From Pseudomonas brassicacearum (GTDB lineage: Bacteria; Pseudomonadota; Gammaproteobacteria; Pseudomonadales; Pseudomonadaceae): a DNA stretch of 64,000 nucleotides. Made by a program: the position numbers and the translations under genes. The notes below the pieces were generated by a model, which was not told the origin of the DNA, made no database searches, and saw nothing but the letters and a program-made list of their open reading frames with translations. The DNA lies in contig NZ_CP007410.1 of NCBI RefSeq assembly GCF_000585995.1, positions 2,321,430 to 2,385,429 of the forward strand, in the 5' to 3' direction. Positions 53,522-62,398 of this stretch are shown here, piece after piece (the first letter of the stretch is position 1; each line of letters opens with the position of its first letter).

Positions 53522-56500
53522 ATGGCGCGCTTCTTTATCGACCGACCGATTTTTGCCTGGGTCATCGCCATCGTCATCATGCTTGCTGGTGCCTTGTCCA
53601 TCAGCCAGTTGCCCCTCGAGCAGTATCCGGACATCGCGCCGCCGACGGTGCGCATTTCCGCAACCTACACCGGCGCCTCGGCCAAGACCGTGGAAGACTC
53701 CGTGACCCAGGTCATCGAGCAGCAAATGAAGGGCCTGGATAACCTGACCTACATGTCGGCCTCCAGCAGCTCGGACGGCAGTGCCAGCATCAGCCTGACC
53801 TTCACGGCCGGCACCAACCCGGACGTGGCCCAGATGCAGGTGCAGAACAAGCTGCAACAGGCGGAGTCGAGACTGCCGCAATCGGTGCAAAGCGAGGGCC
53901 TGACGGTGACCAAGGGCGGCTCCGATTTCCTGATGATTGCCGCCTTGGCGTCCGACAATCCGAGCGTCACCGGCACTCAGATCGGCGATTACATTTCCAG
54001 CACCGTGCTCGATTCCATCAGCCGTGTCGACGGCGTCGGCGATGTGCAGACATTGGGTTCGGGCTATGCCATGCGCATCTGGCTAGATCCGGCCCTGTTG
54101 GAAAAATACACGCTGATACCGTCGGATATCAGCAGTGCCCTGGAGGCGCAGAACACCGAGGTGTCCGCCGGTCAGCTCGGCGCCATGCCGGCGGTGAAGG
54201 GCCAGCAGTTGAACGCCACGATCAGCGCCCGCAGCAAGCTGCAAACCGTCGAAGAATTTCGCAATGTCGTGGTCAAGTCCACCAGCAACGGCGCCGTGGT
54301 GCTGCTGGGGGATGTGGCGCGGGTTGAATTGGGCAGCGAAAGCTACGACGTCAGTTCCGCCCTTAACGGTAAGCCCGCTGCCGCCATGGGTGTACAGCTC
54401 GCCGCCGGGGCCAATGCCCTGAATGTGGGGGAGGCGGTGAAGGCCAAGCTCAAGGCGCTGGAGCCGTTCTATCCCACGGAAATGCAACTCAAGAACGTGA
54501 TCGCCTACGACACGACACCCTTTGTCAGCCTGTCCATTGAGGAGGTGGTCAAGTCCTTGGGCGAGGCCATCGTCCTGGTGGTGCTGATCATGTTCCTCTT
54601 CTTGCAGAACCTGCGGGCCACGTTGATCCCGGCGATCACTGTGCCGGTGGTGCTGCTCGGGACGTTCGGTGTGCTGGCGCTGTTCGGCTATTCGATCAAC
54701 ACCTTGACCATGTTCGCCATGGTCCTGGCCATCGGCTTGTTGGTGGACGACGCCATCGTGGTGGTGGAGAACGTCGAGCGCGTGATGGGCGAGCAGGGGC
54801 TGTCGGCCCTGGACGCCACGCGCCAGTCGATGGCCGAGATCACCAGCGCCCTGGTTGGCATCGCCTTGGTGCTCAGCGCAGTGTTCATTCCCATGGCGTT
54901 TTTTGGTGGCTCGACGGGGATCATCTACCGGCAGTTTTCGGTCACGATCGTCTCGGCCATGGTGCTCTCGGTGTTGGTGGCGATGACGCTGACACCAGCC
55001 TTGTGCGCGACCCTGCTCAAGCCGTCCGATGGCAAGGGCCACGGCGCTCAAGGCGGGTTCTTCGGCGGGTTCAATCGCGCCTTCGAACGTGCTGCCGAGG
55101 CCTATAAAACACGGGTGGGCGCTATTGTGCAGCGTGGGCGCCTCAGTTGGCTGGTGTATGGGTTGGTGCTGCTGGTGATGGCGGTTGGTTATATGAGCCT
55201 GCCGACGTCGTTTCTGCCTGATGAAGACCAGGGCATTCTCATGGCCCAGGTGCAATTGCCGGTGGGGGCCACGGACAGTCGCACTCAAGCGGTGGTCAAG
55301 CAGTTCGAAAGCTATCTGCTCGAGCAACCGGAAGTCGAAGCGTTGATCAGCATTTCCGGCCTGGGCATGAACGGCAACAGCCAGAACAGTGCACGCGCCT
55401 TTATCCGGCTCAAGGACTGGAGCGAGCGGACCGGGGCAGGGCAGGATGCGGCATCCATCGCCCAGCGGGCGACCATGGCGCTGTCGAGCATCGGCGATGC
55501 CAATGTGTTCGTCATGCAACCACCGGCGATACGGGGCCTGGGACAGAGCTCCGGCTTCGACCTGCAACTCAAGGACCTCGGTGGCCTGGGGCACGACGCG
55601 CTGGTGACCGCGCGGGAGAAGCTTATCGAGCTGGCCAACCAGGACCCGCGCTTGCTCGGGGTACGCAGCAATGGCCTGGACGACGCACCGCAGCTCAAGG
55701 TCAGCATCGATGATCGCAAGGCCGGTGCCTTGGGCCTGAGCACCAGCGACATCAACGCCACTTTGTCTACGGCGTTGGGCGGCACTTACGTCAATGACTT
55801 CCTCAACCAGGGCCGGGTGAAGAAAGTCTACGTTCAGGGCGAAGCTTCCTCGCGGATGCAAGCGGCCGACCTGGAGCATTGGTTCGTGCGCAACAGCAAC
55901 GACCAGATGGTGCCCTTTTCTTCGTTCGCCAGCAGTTCGTGGAGCTATGGTTCGCCGTTACTGGAACGCTACAACGGCAATGCTTCGCTGGAGGTGGTCG
56001 GCGATCCGGCGCCTGGGGTCAGTTCCGGGGACGCCATGGATGCGGTGGAAGCGATTATCCAGCAACTGCCCGAAGGCATCGGTTACGAGTGGACCGGACA
56101 GTCTTATCAGTTGCGCCTTTCCGGTTCGCAGGCGCCGTTGCTGTACGGGATCTCCGTATTGTTTGTGTTCCTCTGCCTGGCCGCGCTCTATGAGAGTTGG
56201 TCAGTGCCGTTCTCGGTGATGCTGGTGGTACCGCTGGGGGTGGTGGGCGCGGTGCTGGCTACCCGTCTAAGCGGTTTGAGCAACGACGTGTATTTCCAGG
56301 TCGGGCTGTTGACCACCGTGGGCTTGGCGGCCAAAAACGCGATCCTGATCGTCGAGTTCGCCAAGCATTTGCAAGAACAGGGCAATAGCTTGCGGGAGGC
56401 GACGTTGATCGCCGTGCGTCAACGCCTGCGGCCGATTCTCATGACGTCCCTGGCGTTCATGTTCGGCGTGCTGCCCCTGGCCCTGAGCACCGGTGCCGGT

Positions 56501-56668
56501 TCCGCCGGGCGTCAAGCCATTGGTACCGGTGTGCTGGGAGGCATGTTCTCGGCCACGCTGCTGGGGATCTTCTTCGTCCCACTGTTCTTCGTGCAGATTC
56601 GCCGGCGTTTTGCCCGCGTTTCCACGGCTTCCACCTCCGTCCCAACCACCCAGTCAGGTGACGCATGA
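53522..56668 (+). CDS. RND multidrug efflux transporter (AcrB/MexB, HAE1 family)
   Basis: A 1048-residue inner-membrane proton antiporter with twelve helices and two large periplasmic loops. Start [20 protein letters not shown] is the HAE1 signature. Proton-relay residues are in [17 protein letters not shown] (Asp-Asp) and [14 protein letters not shown] (Lys). The ATG at 53522 has GGAGGG eight bases upstream; it begins two bases after the adaptor's stop. Its own stop overlaps the outer-membrane factor start. Substrate range not predictable. Confidence 0.95.
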   Translation: MARFFIDRPIFAWVIAIVIMLAGALSISQLPLEQYPDIAPPTVRISATYTGASAKTVEDSVTQVIEQQMKGLDNLTYMSASSSSDGSASISLTFTAGTNPDVAQMQVQNKLQQAESRLPQSVQSEGLTVTKGGSDFLMIAALASDNPSVTGTQIGDYISSTVLDSISRVDGVGDVQTLGSGYAMRIWLDPALLEKYTLIPSDISSALEAQNTEVSAGQLGAMPAVKGQQLNATISARSKLQTVEEFRNVVVKSTSNGAVVLLGDVARVELGSESYDVSSALNGKPAAAMGVQLAAGANALNVGEAVKAKLKALEPFYPTEMQLKNVIAYDTTPFVSLSIEEVVKSLGEAIVLVVLIMFLFLQNLRATLIPAITVPVVLLGTFGVLALFGYSINTLTMFAMVLAIGLLVDDAIVVVENVERVMGEQGLSALDATRQSMAEITSALVGIALVLSAVFIPMAFFGGSTGIIYRQFSVTIVSAMVLSVLVAMTLTPALCATLLKPSDGKGHGAQGGFFGGFNRAFERAAEAYKTRVGAIVQRGRLSWLVYGLVLLVMAVGYMSLPTSFLPDEDQGILMAQVQLPVGATDSRTQAVVKQFESYLLEQPEVEALISISGLGMNGNSQNSARAFIRLKDWSERTGAGQDAASIAQRATMALSSIGDANVFVMQPPAIRGLGQSSGFDLQLKDLGGLGHDALVTAREKLIELANQDPRLLGVRSNGLDDAPQLKVSIDDRKAGALGLSTSDINATLSTALGGTYVNDFLNQGRVKKVYVQGEASSRMQAADLEHWFVRNSNDQMVPFSSFASSSWSYGSPLLERYNGNASLEVVGDPAPGVSSGDAMDAVEAIIQQLPEGIGYEWTGQSYQLRLSGSQAPLLYGISVLFVFLCLAALYESWSVPFSVMLVVPLGVVGAVLATRLSGLSNDVYFQVGLLTTVGLAAKNAILIVEFAKHLQEQGNSLREATLIAVRQRLRPILMTSLAFMFGVLPLALSTGAGSAGRQAIGTGVLGGMFSATLLGIFFVPLFFVQIRRRFARVSTASTSVPTTQSGDA

Positions 56669-58062
56669 TCAAGTTCCACTGGCCGCTGCTGGCCGCCCTC
56701 GCGCTGCTCGGTGGCTGTATCAACCTGGCGCCGCAGTATGAGCGCCCCGAGGCGCCCGTCTCCGAGCAATGGCTACCGCCCGCCAGCACGCCCAAGGGCG
56801 AGGTGGCCGTTGATATCGAGTGGCAACATTTTTTCACTGACAGCCGCCTGGCGCGCTTGCAGTCCCTGGCGTTGAACAACAATCGCGACCTGCGCCTGGC
56901 AGCCCTGAATGTTGAAAAGGCCCAGGCGCAATACCGTATCCAGCGCGCCGAATCGCTGCCGTCGATCGATGCCAGCGTCAGTGGCACCCACAGTCGTACG
57001 CCCGGCTCGTTGTCCAACAGTGGTTCGGCGGCCACCACCCATGACTACAGCGCGCAACTGGGGCTGAGCAGTTATGAAGTGGATCTGTTCGGACGGGTAC
57101 AGAACCTTCAGGATGAGGCGCTGGAAGACTATCTGGCCCTGACCGAAACCCGGCGCAGCACGCAGATCAGCCTGGTGGCGGAAGTGGCCACGGCCTGGCT
57201 GACCCTGGCGGCGGACAACCAGCGGCTGCATCTGGCCCAGGAGACCTTGCGCAGTCAGCAGGCGACCTACGAATTGACCCAGCGCAGCCACGCCTTGGGC
57301 GGCTCTTCCGGTCTGTCGGTGGCCCAGGCGCAAACCACCGTGGAGTCGGCCCGGGCCGACGCGGCGGCGTATGAAAGCCAGATTCTCCAGGACCGCAACG
57401 CGCTGCGTCTGTTGGTGGGCAGTGATATTCCCGAGGAACTGTTGCCTGGTGCGAACCTGGAGTCGGCGGCGGCGCTGGTGCAAGTGCCAGCCGAGCTTCC
57501 GTCCAGCCTGCTGCAACGGCGTCCGGATGTATTGGCAGCCGAACACACGCTCAAATCGGCCAATATCGACATCGGTGCGGCCCGTGCGGCGTTTTTTCCA
57601 AGCATCAGCCTGACGGCCAGTGCCGGTTCCTCCAGCTCGGCTTTGTCTGGCCTATTCAAGTCCGGCAGCGGTGCCTGGTCGTTTGCCCCGAGCGTCAGCC
57701 TACCGATCTTCGACGGTGGCAGTAACCGCGCGACGCTGGACGCCGCCAAGACCGAGCGCGAGATTCAAGTGCAGACTTACCAGCAGACGCTGCAAAGCGC
57801 CTTCAAGGAAGTGGCCGACGCCCTGGCGGTGCGCAGCACCCTGGATCGACGTATCGAGGCCCAGCAGGCATTGACCGACGCCAGCCGCAAAAGCTTCGAG
57901 CTGTCCGATGCCTTGTACCGGGGCGGTTCCCAGAGTTATCTCGAGGCCCTGGATGCCCAGCGTTCGCTGTACAGCGCGCAGCAGGACCTGATCAGCTTGC
58001 GCCTGACCGAACAGAGCAACCGCGTGACGTTGTACAAGGTGATGGGGGGTGGCTGGAATTGA
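56665..58062 (+). CDS. OprM/NodT-family outer-membrane factor lipoprotein of the RND pump
   Basis: A 465-residue outer-membrane channel with a lipobox (LLGGC, Cys about residue 18) and two OEP repeats: [81 protein letters not shown] and [20 protein letters not shown]. It closes the tripartite pump. It is coupled by ATGA overlap to the transporter gene. Confidence 0.94.
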   Translation: MIKFHWPLLAALALLGGCINLAPQYERPEAPVSEQWLPPASTPKGEVAVDIEWQHFFTDSRLARLQSLALNNNRDLRLAALNVEKAQAQYRIQRAESLPSIDASVSGTHSRTPGSLSNSGSAATTHDYSAQLGLSSYEVDLFGRVQNLQDEALEDYLALTETRRSTQISLVAEVATAWLTLAADNQRLHLAQETLRSQQATYELTQRSHALGGSSGLSVAQAQTTVESARADAAAYESQILQDRNALRLLVGSDIPEELLPGANLESAAALVQVPAELPSSLLQRRPDVLAAEHTLKSANIDIGAARAAFFPSISLTASAGSSSSALSGLFKSGSGAWSFAPSVSLPIFDGGSNRATLDAAKTEREIQVQTYQQTLQSAFKEVADALAVRSTLDRRIEAQQALTDASRKSFELSDALYRGGSQSYLEALDAQRSLYSAQQDLISLRLTEQSNRVTLYKVMGGGWN

Positions 58063-58110
58063 GTCGAGTTGAGCGTGTGGAGCTCCTCAAGAGAGGGGCC
58101 ACGGTGGCGT

Positions 58111-58788
58111 TCAGGTGTGTTGTTCGGCTACCAGCAGCAATGACTGCGGCACCGGGCTTTGCGGGTGCTGCGGCTCTTGCAGGCCGGCCAGTCGAAAGCC
58201 GGCCATCTCCAAGGCATTGAGCCAACTGGACAAGGTGCGAAAGTACCAGGGCATGGGCCGCCACTGGCCCTGGAATCCGGCGAAGGTTTCTTCCCGCCAC
58301 CCATCCTGATAGTTGCCCGCCGCCACGCTCCATGGATGCAGGGTCTGGATCACCAGCGCGCCGCCTGGGGCGAGCAGGGCGTTCATGGCCGCCAGCAGCG
58401 GGATGATGTCCTGGTGGAGCAAGGCGAAGTTGGCACAGATCAGGTCGTAGTCGCGGCCGATGTCCACCTTGGCCTGGGCCAATGCTTCGTAGTTCGCCAC
58501 ATGCACCTGGGAAGAGCCCGCCGCCCGCGCAGCATCGACCAGCGTTGCATCGCCGTCCACGCCGACCGCTTCGATGGCCCGCTCAGCCAGGGCCCGCAAC
58601 AGCCAGCCCTCGCCGCAACCCAGGTCGAGTACACGCTTGGGTTGGCGGCCTAGCACTGCCAGCAGGATGGCCTGGTCGGTGACCTTGATGCGGCTTTCGA
58701 GGGCGCCGCTGCGCACGGCTTCGATCCAGGATTGGGCATTGTGCTGCCAGCTTTGCAGAAGGACGGATTCGGGAGTGGGCATCGTCAT
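58111..58788 (-). CDS. Class I SAM-dependent methyltransferase
   Basis: A 225-residue methyltransferase. SAM motif I VLDLGCGEGWLLRALAERAIEAVGVDGDATLVDAARAAG (GxGxG and the acidic end of strand 2), motif II region DYDLICANFALLHQD and post-motif LLAPGGALVIQTLHPW are intact. Substrate unknown. The start MTMPTPESVLLQSW removes a 35-codon upstream extension of low likelihood. It converges on the RND operon. Confidence 0.85.
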   Translation of the reverse strand: MTMPTPESVLLQSWQHNAQSWIEAVRSGALESRIKVTDQAILLAVLGRQPKRVLDLGCGEGWLLRALAERAIEAVGVDGDATLVDAARAAGSSQVHVANYEALAQAKVDIGRDYDLICANFALLHQDIIPLLAAMNALLAPGGALVIQTLHPWSVAAGNYQDGWREETFAGFQGQWRPMPWYFRTLSSWLNALEMAGFRLAGLQEPQHPQSPVPQSLLLVAEQHT

Positions 58789-58832
58789 GTCCGGATGCTT
58801 GGGTTGGATACAAGGATAGGACAAATGCGGCT

Positions 58833-58860
58833 GGACACCCAACGGTGGGCCTGGGTGTCT
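58833..58860. terminator. Hairpin between the AraC regulator and the methyltransferase
   Basis: GGACACCCA and TGGGTGTCT pair over nine positions (one G-T) with a ten-base loop. It lies downstream of the minus-strand AraC gene and upstream of the methyltransferase. No T-tract is visible. Confidence 0.45.
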
Positions 58861-58899
58861 AGGTGGCGACGATCTCGTCCTCGATCCGCACAAGCCTGC

Positions 58900-59898
58900 T
58901 TAGGCCGCCGTCGATTTCATCCTGCTGTCGCTCGCGGTATCCCGGAACAGGCGAGGTGACATGCCGAACGTCGATTTGAAATGCCGGCTGAAGTGCGAGC
59001 TGCTGCCATAGCCCCAGGCATACGCGATCTCGGTAAGCGAGCGATGGGCATGTTCCCGGCTGCGCAGGTCTTCGGCACAACGGGCCAGACGCCGTTGCCA
59101 GATGTACTCGCTGACGCTGCACCCCAGCTCATCCTGAAACGCGCGGTGCAGGCTTCGTACCGAGCACTGTTCGGCGTTGGCGATGCGTTCGATGGTCAGG
59201 TCGCGGTCGGCCAGGTGGCGCTCGATATAGGCCTTCAGGCGGTTCTGCTTGAAGAAGCGGAAGTCGTGTTCGAGTTGCTTTTCTTCCTGTTTGTTCTTCA
59301 GCGCGTTATCCAGTAGCCCGGTGATGCTGTCGCCGATCAACCCGGCCGAGTTGTTGTTGAGCAAGGGGTATTGGTTGTACGCATCACCAATCAGATGCAT
59401 CAGCATGCGGCCCAGTCCGTTGCGACCGTTAAGGTGCATGTTGCCGGTTTGCGTAAGCTGTCCGGGCGCACCCTGGAACAGCAGGATGAAGTGTTCGCAG
59501 CCTTGGGTGCTGGTCACGTCAAAGGGTTTGCCACAGTCGACCAGGAGCATTTCGTCAGGTGCCAGTACGCTGCGTTGTTGACCCTGTTCGAAATGGCTGA
59601 CACCGGCAATCTGCAGGATCAACATGCGCGGCGTATCGAGCGAGTCGATCGCTTTGCTCAGATGGCGTGAATATCGATGGGCGCTGGCGGTCATGCGACA
59701 GAAGCGCAACTGACCCAGGTCGCCATACTCCAGCCGGCCCTGAAAGTTGCTGTCGTGCAACGGGTCGATGAACGTCGACTCCAGGCGCTTGATATAGTCC
59801 GGCGTGCGCCCCAGGTGATCGCTCATGAACTCTTTCCACTTCATCAGCCGGTCGGAACGCACAACCTGATCGGTGGACACACAGGCTAGATTGCTCAT
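58900..59898 (-). CDS. AraC-family regulator of an aromatic catabolic cluster
   Basis: A 332-residue regulator. The C-terminal third is a double helix-turn-helix of the AraC/XylS type (LTIERIANAEQCSVRSLHRAFQDELGCSVSEYIWQRRLARCAEDL...SLTEIAYAWGYGSSSHFSRHFKSTFGMSPRLFR). The N-terminal part resembles the AraC-binding-like domain found in regulators of aromatic and amine catabolism. It is last in the direction of transcription after the aldehyde dehydrogenase, and a perfect inverted repeat lies 31 bases upstream of its start. Probably activates the ALDH-dioxygenase-hydroxylase genes. Confidence 0.86.
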   Translation of the reverse strand: MSNLACVSTDQVVRSDRLMKWKEFMSDHLGRTPDYIKRLESTFIDPLHDSNFQGRLEYGDLGQLRFCRMTASAHRYSRHLSKAIDSLDTPRMLILQIAGVSHFEQGQQRSVLAPDEMLLVDCGKPFDVTSTQGCEHFILLFQGAPGQLTQTGNMHLNGRNGLGRMLMHLIGDAYNQYPLLNNNSAGLIGDSITGLLDNALKNKQEEKQLEHDFRFFKQNRLKAYIERHLADRDLTIERIANAEQCSVRSLHRAFQDELGCSVSEYIWQRRLARCAEDLRSREHAHRSLTEIAYAWGYGSSSHFSRHFKSTFGMSPRLFRDTASDSRMKSTAA

Positions 59899-59929
59899 TT
59901 TTCGCCTCTATTTTTTTATTGTTTTTGTT

Positions 59930-59959
59930 GATTGGGCAAAGAGGTCAACTTGCCCAATC
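59930..59959. other. Perfect 10-base inverted repeat upstream of the AraC-family gene
   Basis: GATTGGGCAA (59930-59939) and TTGCCCAATC (59950-59959) are exact inverted copies with a ten-base spacer, in the 87-base gap between the aldehyde dehydrogenase and the AraC gene. Between it and the AraC ATG is an A-rich stretch on the coding strand. It could be a terminator, an attenuating stem or a regulator site. Confidence 0.55.
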
Positions 59960-59985
59960 CTGGCTGCGTCCTTGCGGGTTACTGA

Positions 59986-61464
59986 TCAAAAGGGATAGTG
60001 ATGGCTTCCGGGCTGCCAAGTGACCCAATGGGCGCGGGTGAATTCGTCCAAGGCGTAGTGACCATTGAAGCGTCCAAGGCCGGAATTCTTTTCACCGCCG
60101 AAGGGAGCATTGGGTTGGTCATCGACCGTGATGTCGTTGATGTGGGTCATGCCTGCCACAATGCCACGGGCGAAGTTCAAGCCACGGGCCATGTCGCGGG
60201 TGAACACCGCGCTGGACAGGCCATATTCACTGGCGTTCGCCAACGCCAGGGCATGATCTTCGTTCTCTGCGATCAGCAGCGGCAACAAGGGGCCGAACGT
60301 TTCATCGCGGGCCAGTTCCTGATCGGCCCCCACTTCACCGAACACATGGGCAGGCAGCACCAGCCCGGCTGCCTGGCCGCCACACAGCTGGTTGAGGCCG
60401 GCGCTTGCGGCTGCATCGATTTTACGCAGCAGGCCGTCGAGCTGGCTCTGATTGACCACCGGCCCGATCACCGTGTCGGCCTTGGCCGGGTCGCCGGTCT
60501 TGAGATTGCGCACGCGCTCCACCACCAATGCCGCGAAATCGGCATACAGCGAGCGGTCGACGATCACCCGGTTGACGCTCATGCAGATCTGCCCTTGGTG
60601 CAGGAAGCGTCCGACCACCGCGGCATGGGCGGCAATTTCGATATCCGCATCATCCAGGACCACCAGCGGAGCGTTGCCACCCAGCTCGAGCGCGACGCGC
60701 TTGATGTGTTTGCCGCCGGTTGCAATGCGCCCGACATTACGTCCCACATCCGTCGAACCGGTGAAGGAAATCAGGCTCGGTACGGGATGCGCGACGAAGG
60801 CGTCGCCAATCTCCGAACCTGCGCCTACCACGACATTGAGCGAACCCTGCGGGAAGCCGGCTTCTTCGAACAGATGGGCTATCAGCAGGCCGCCGGTCAC
60901 CGCCGTGTCGCTGGCAGGCTTGAGCACGATTGTATTGCCCAGCGCGAGGGCCGGTACGACCGAGCGCATGCTCAGGTAGAGCGGGAAGTTCCACGGGCTG
61001 ATCACGCCCACTACACCCAGCGGTTCGCGAAAGACAAAACTCTGTTCTCCGGGCTTGTAGCTCGTGAGGATCCGTCCCTCGACCTGCATCGGCATGGCTG
61101 CGCACTCGCGCACCAGGTTCAGCGTGAATTGCCATTCCATGCTGGCCTTGATCCGGGTGCTGCCAGACTCTCGAATCAGCCAGCCGATGATTTCCTCACG
61201 GCGGTGCTGGATGACGTGGGCGAGTTTCTCCAGTTGCGTGCTGCGCTGTGTTGGATGCAGGCGAGCCCACGCCGTTTGCGCTTGGTGGGCAGCCTGATAG
61301 GCGTCATCGAGATCGGCAATCGAGGCCAGCGGCATTTCCAGCAGTTGTTCGCCATTGAACGGGTTGCGGTCGTCCAGGCGTCGCGCGGAACGCCCGGCAC
61401 GCCAGGCGCCGTTAATGTATTGGTCGCCGTTGATGGCGTAGGGGGTGAGCTGTTGAGTGGTCAT
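59986..61464 (-). CDS. NAD(P)-dependent aldehyde dehydrogenase (aromatic-aldehyde type)
   Basis: A 492-residue aldehyde dehydrogenase. The general-base Glu is in [18 protein letters not shown] and the nucleophilic Cys in [17 protein letters not shown]. The cofactor site [23 protein letters not shown] and [14 protein letters not shown] are intact. The sequence is like benzaldehyde/vanillin/cumic-aldehyde dehydrogenases ([11 protein letters not shown] style). With the neighbouring extradiol dioxygenase and hydroxylase it probably oxidises an aromatic or ring-cleavage aldehyde. It is 66 bases downstream of the dioxygenase gene. Confidence 0.9.
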   Translation of the reverse strand: MTTQQLTPYAINGDQYINGAWRAGRSARRLDDRNPFNGEQLLEMPLASIADLDDAYQAAHQAQTAWARLHPTQRSTQLEKLAHVIQHRREEIIGWLIRESGSTRIKASMEWQFTLNLVRECAAMPMQVEGRILTSYKPGEQSFVFREPLGVVGVISPWNFPLYLSMRSVVPALALGNTIVLKPASDTAVTGGLLIAHLFEEAGFPQGSLNVVVGAGSEIGDAFVAHPVPSLISFTGSTDVGRNVGRIATGGKHIKRVALELGGNAPLVVLDDADIEIAAHAAVVGRFLHQGQICMSVNRVIVDRSLYADFAALVVERVRNLKTGDPAKADTVIGPVVNQSQLDGLLRKIDAAASAGLNQLCGGQAAGLVLPAHVFGEVGADQELARDETFGPLLPLLIAENEDHALALANASEYGLSSAVFTRDMARGLNFARGIVAGMTHINDITVDDQPNAPFGGEKNSGLGRFNGHYALDEFTRAHWVTWQPGSHHYPF

Positions 61465-61530
61465 GGTCTTACCTTTGGCGGCAGGTGATTGCGTCGTTCA
61501 GGAAGTGGAGGGTGCCAACACTGCAAGTGC

Positions 61531-62376
61531 TCAGCTCCTGATCCAGGCCCGTCCCCAGGAGTTGAGCGTGTATTCCTCCTGGGGCCAGACGCCGGGTTGA
61601 CGCGAGGCATCGGTGACTTCGAGCTCGGCCGAGAACTCCAGGCGGTTGCGATCGGCATCGACCACCATGAAGAACAAGTTGTTGCCCGGCCCATGTCGGC
61701 CAGGGCCGAAGAAGAGGGTGATGCGTTCCCTGGCGAAGCGATCGCCCCAGTCACGGATGTCGTTCCATTCGTTGGTTTCGTAACAGTGGTGATCCCACTC
61801 GTTTTTCGAACCGCGGAAAAACGCCAACGTATGATGTTCATCGTCCGAGCGCAGGAAACACGTCATGAGCTGGCCAGTCTGCTCATCCACGACATTGTCC
61901 GAAACAGTAAAGCCCACCGTGTTGACGTAGAAATCGATCATGGCCTCCAGCTCGGTGGTCTGGAACACCACGTGCTGCAGACGGCCGGGCATGCCTTGGT
62001 GGGGATGGCGTTCGGTGTGAGATACGCCAAATATCGTCTGCCGCCCTTGAGGGTCACGGACCACGAAAGCCCCCGGTTCGAGCAACGGCGAGTCGATGTC
62101 TTCGACAGCGCAGCCGCTCTCGATCAGACGCGCTCGCAACGCGCCCAGTCGAGACGGGTTACCCAGGTCAAAGGCCGCCGCGAGCAGGCCGCTATGATCG
62201 GCGGGAGACACGAGCATGGCGCGTTGCGGGCCGCTGAGTATCCAGCTGCCATCGGCCTGCGCCAGGCTGTCCATGTCCAGCATCCGCCGATAGAAATCGA
62301 TTTGCCGTTGCGCATCCTTGCTTGCCAGGTGCAGGTAGCACAGGCGTGCAGGTGTGGACGTCTGGAGTGTTTGCAT
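61531..62376 (-). CDS. Extradiol ring-cleavage dioxygenase (VOC family, catechol 2,3-dioxygenase-like)
   Basis: A 281-residue two-domain VOC protein. The probable Fe(II) ligands lie in the second domain: His in GRLQHVVFQTTELE, His in SDDEHHTLAFFRG and Glu in DRNRLEFSAELE. HHCYETNEWNDI is a usual element of type I extradiol enzymes. It would cleave a catecholic ring made by the next hydroxylase. GAGGTGG lies just before the ATG, and the start is fixed by family length. It belongs to one unit with the ALDH and hydroxylase. Confidence 0.88.
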   Translation of the reverse strand: MQTLQTSTPARLCYLHLASKDAQRQIDFYRRMLDMDSLAQADGSWILSGPQRAMLVSPADHSGLLAAAFDLGNPSRLGALRARLIESGCAVEDIDSPLLEPGAFVVRDPQGRQTIFGVSHTERHPHQGMPGRLQHVVFQTTELEAMIDFYVNTVGFTVSDNVVDEQTGQLMTCFLRSDDEHHTLAFFRGSKNEWDHHCYETNEWNDIRDWGDRFARERITLFFGPGRHGPGNNLFFMVVDADRNRLEFSAELEVTDASRQPGVWPQEEYTLNSWGRAWIRS

Positions 62377-62398
62377 AACCACCTCTGTGCTTGAAGGT

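Noticed and set aside
54083..55879. About 600-codon minus-strand frame opposite the RND transporter
   Set aside because: Rich in His/Gln/Arg without domains; the plus-strand AcrB-like gene is certain.
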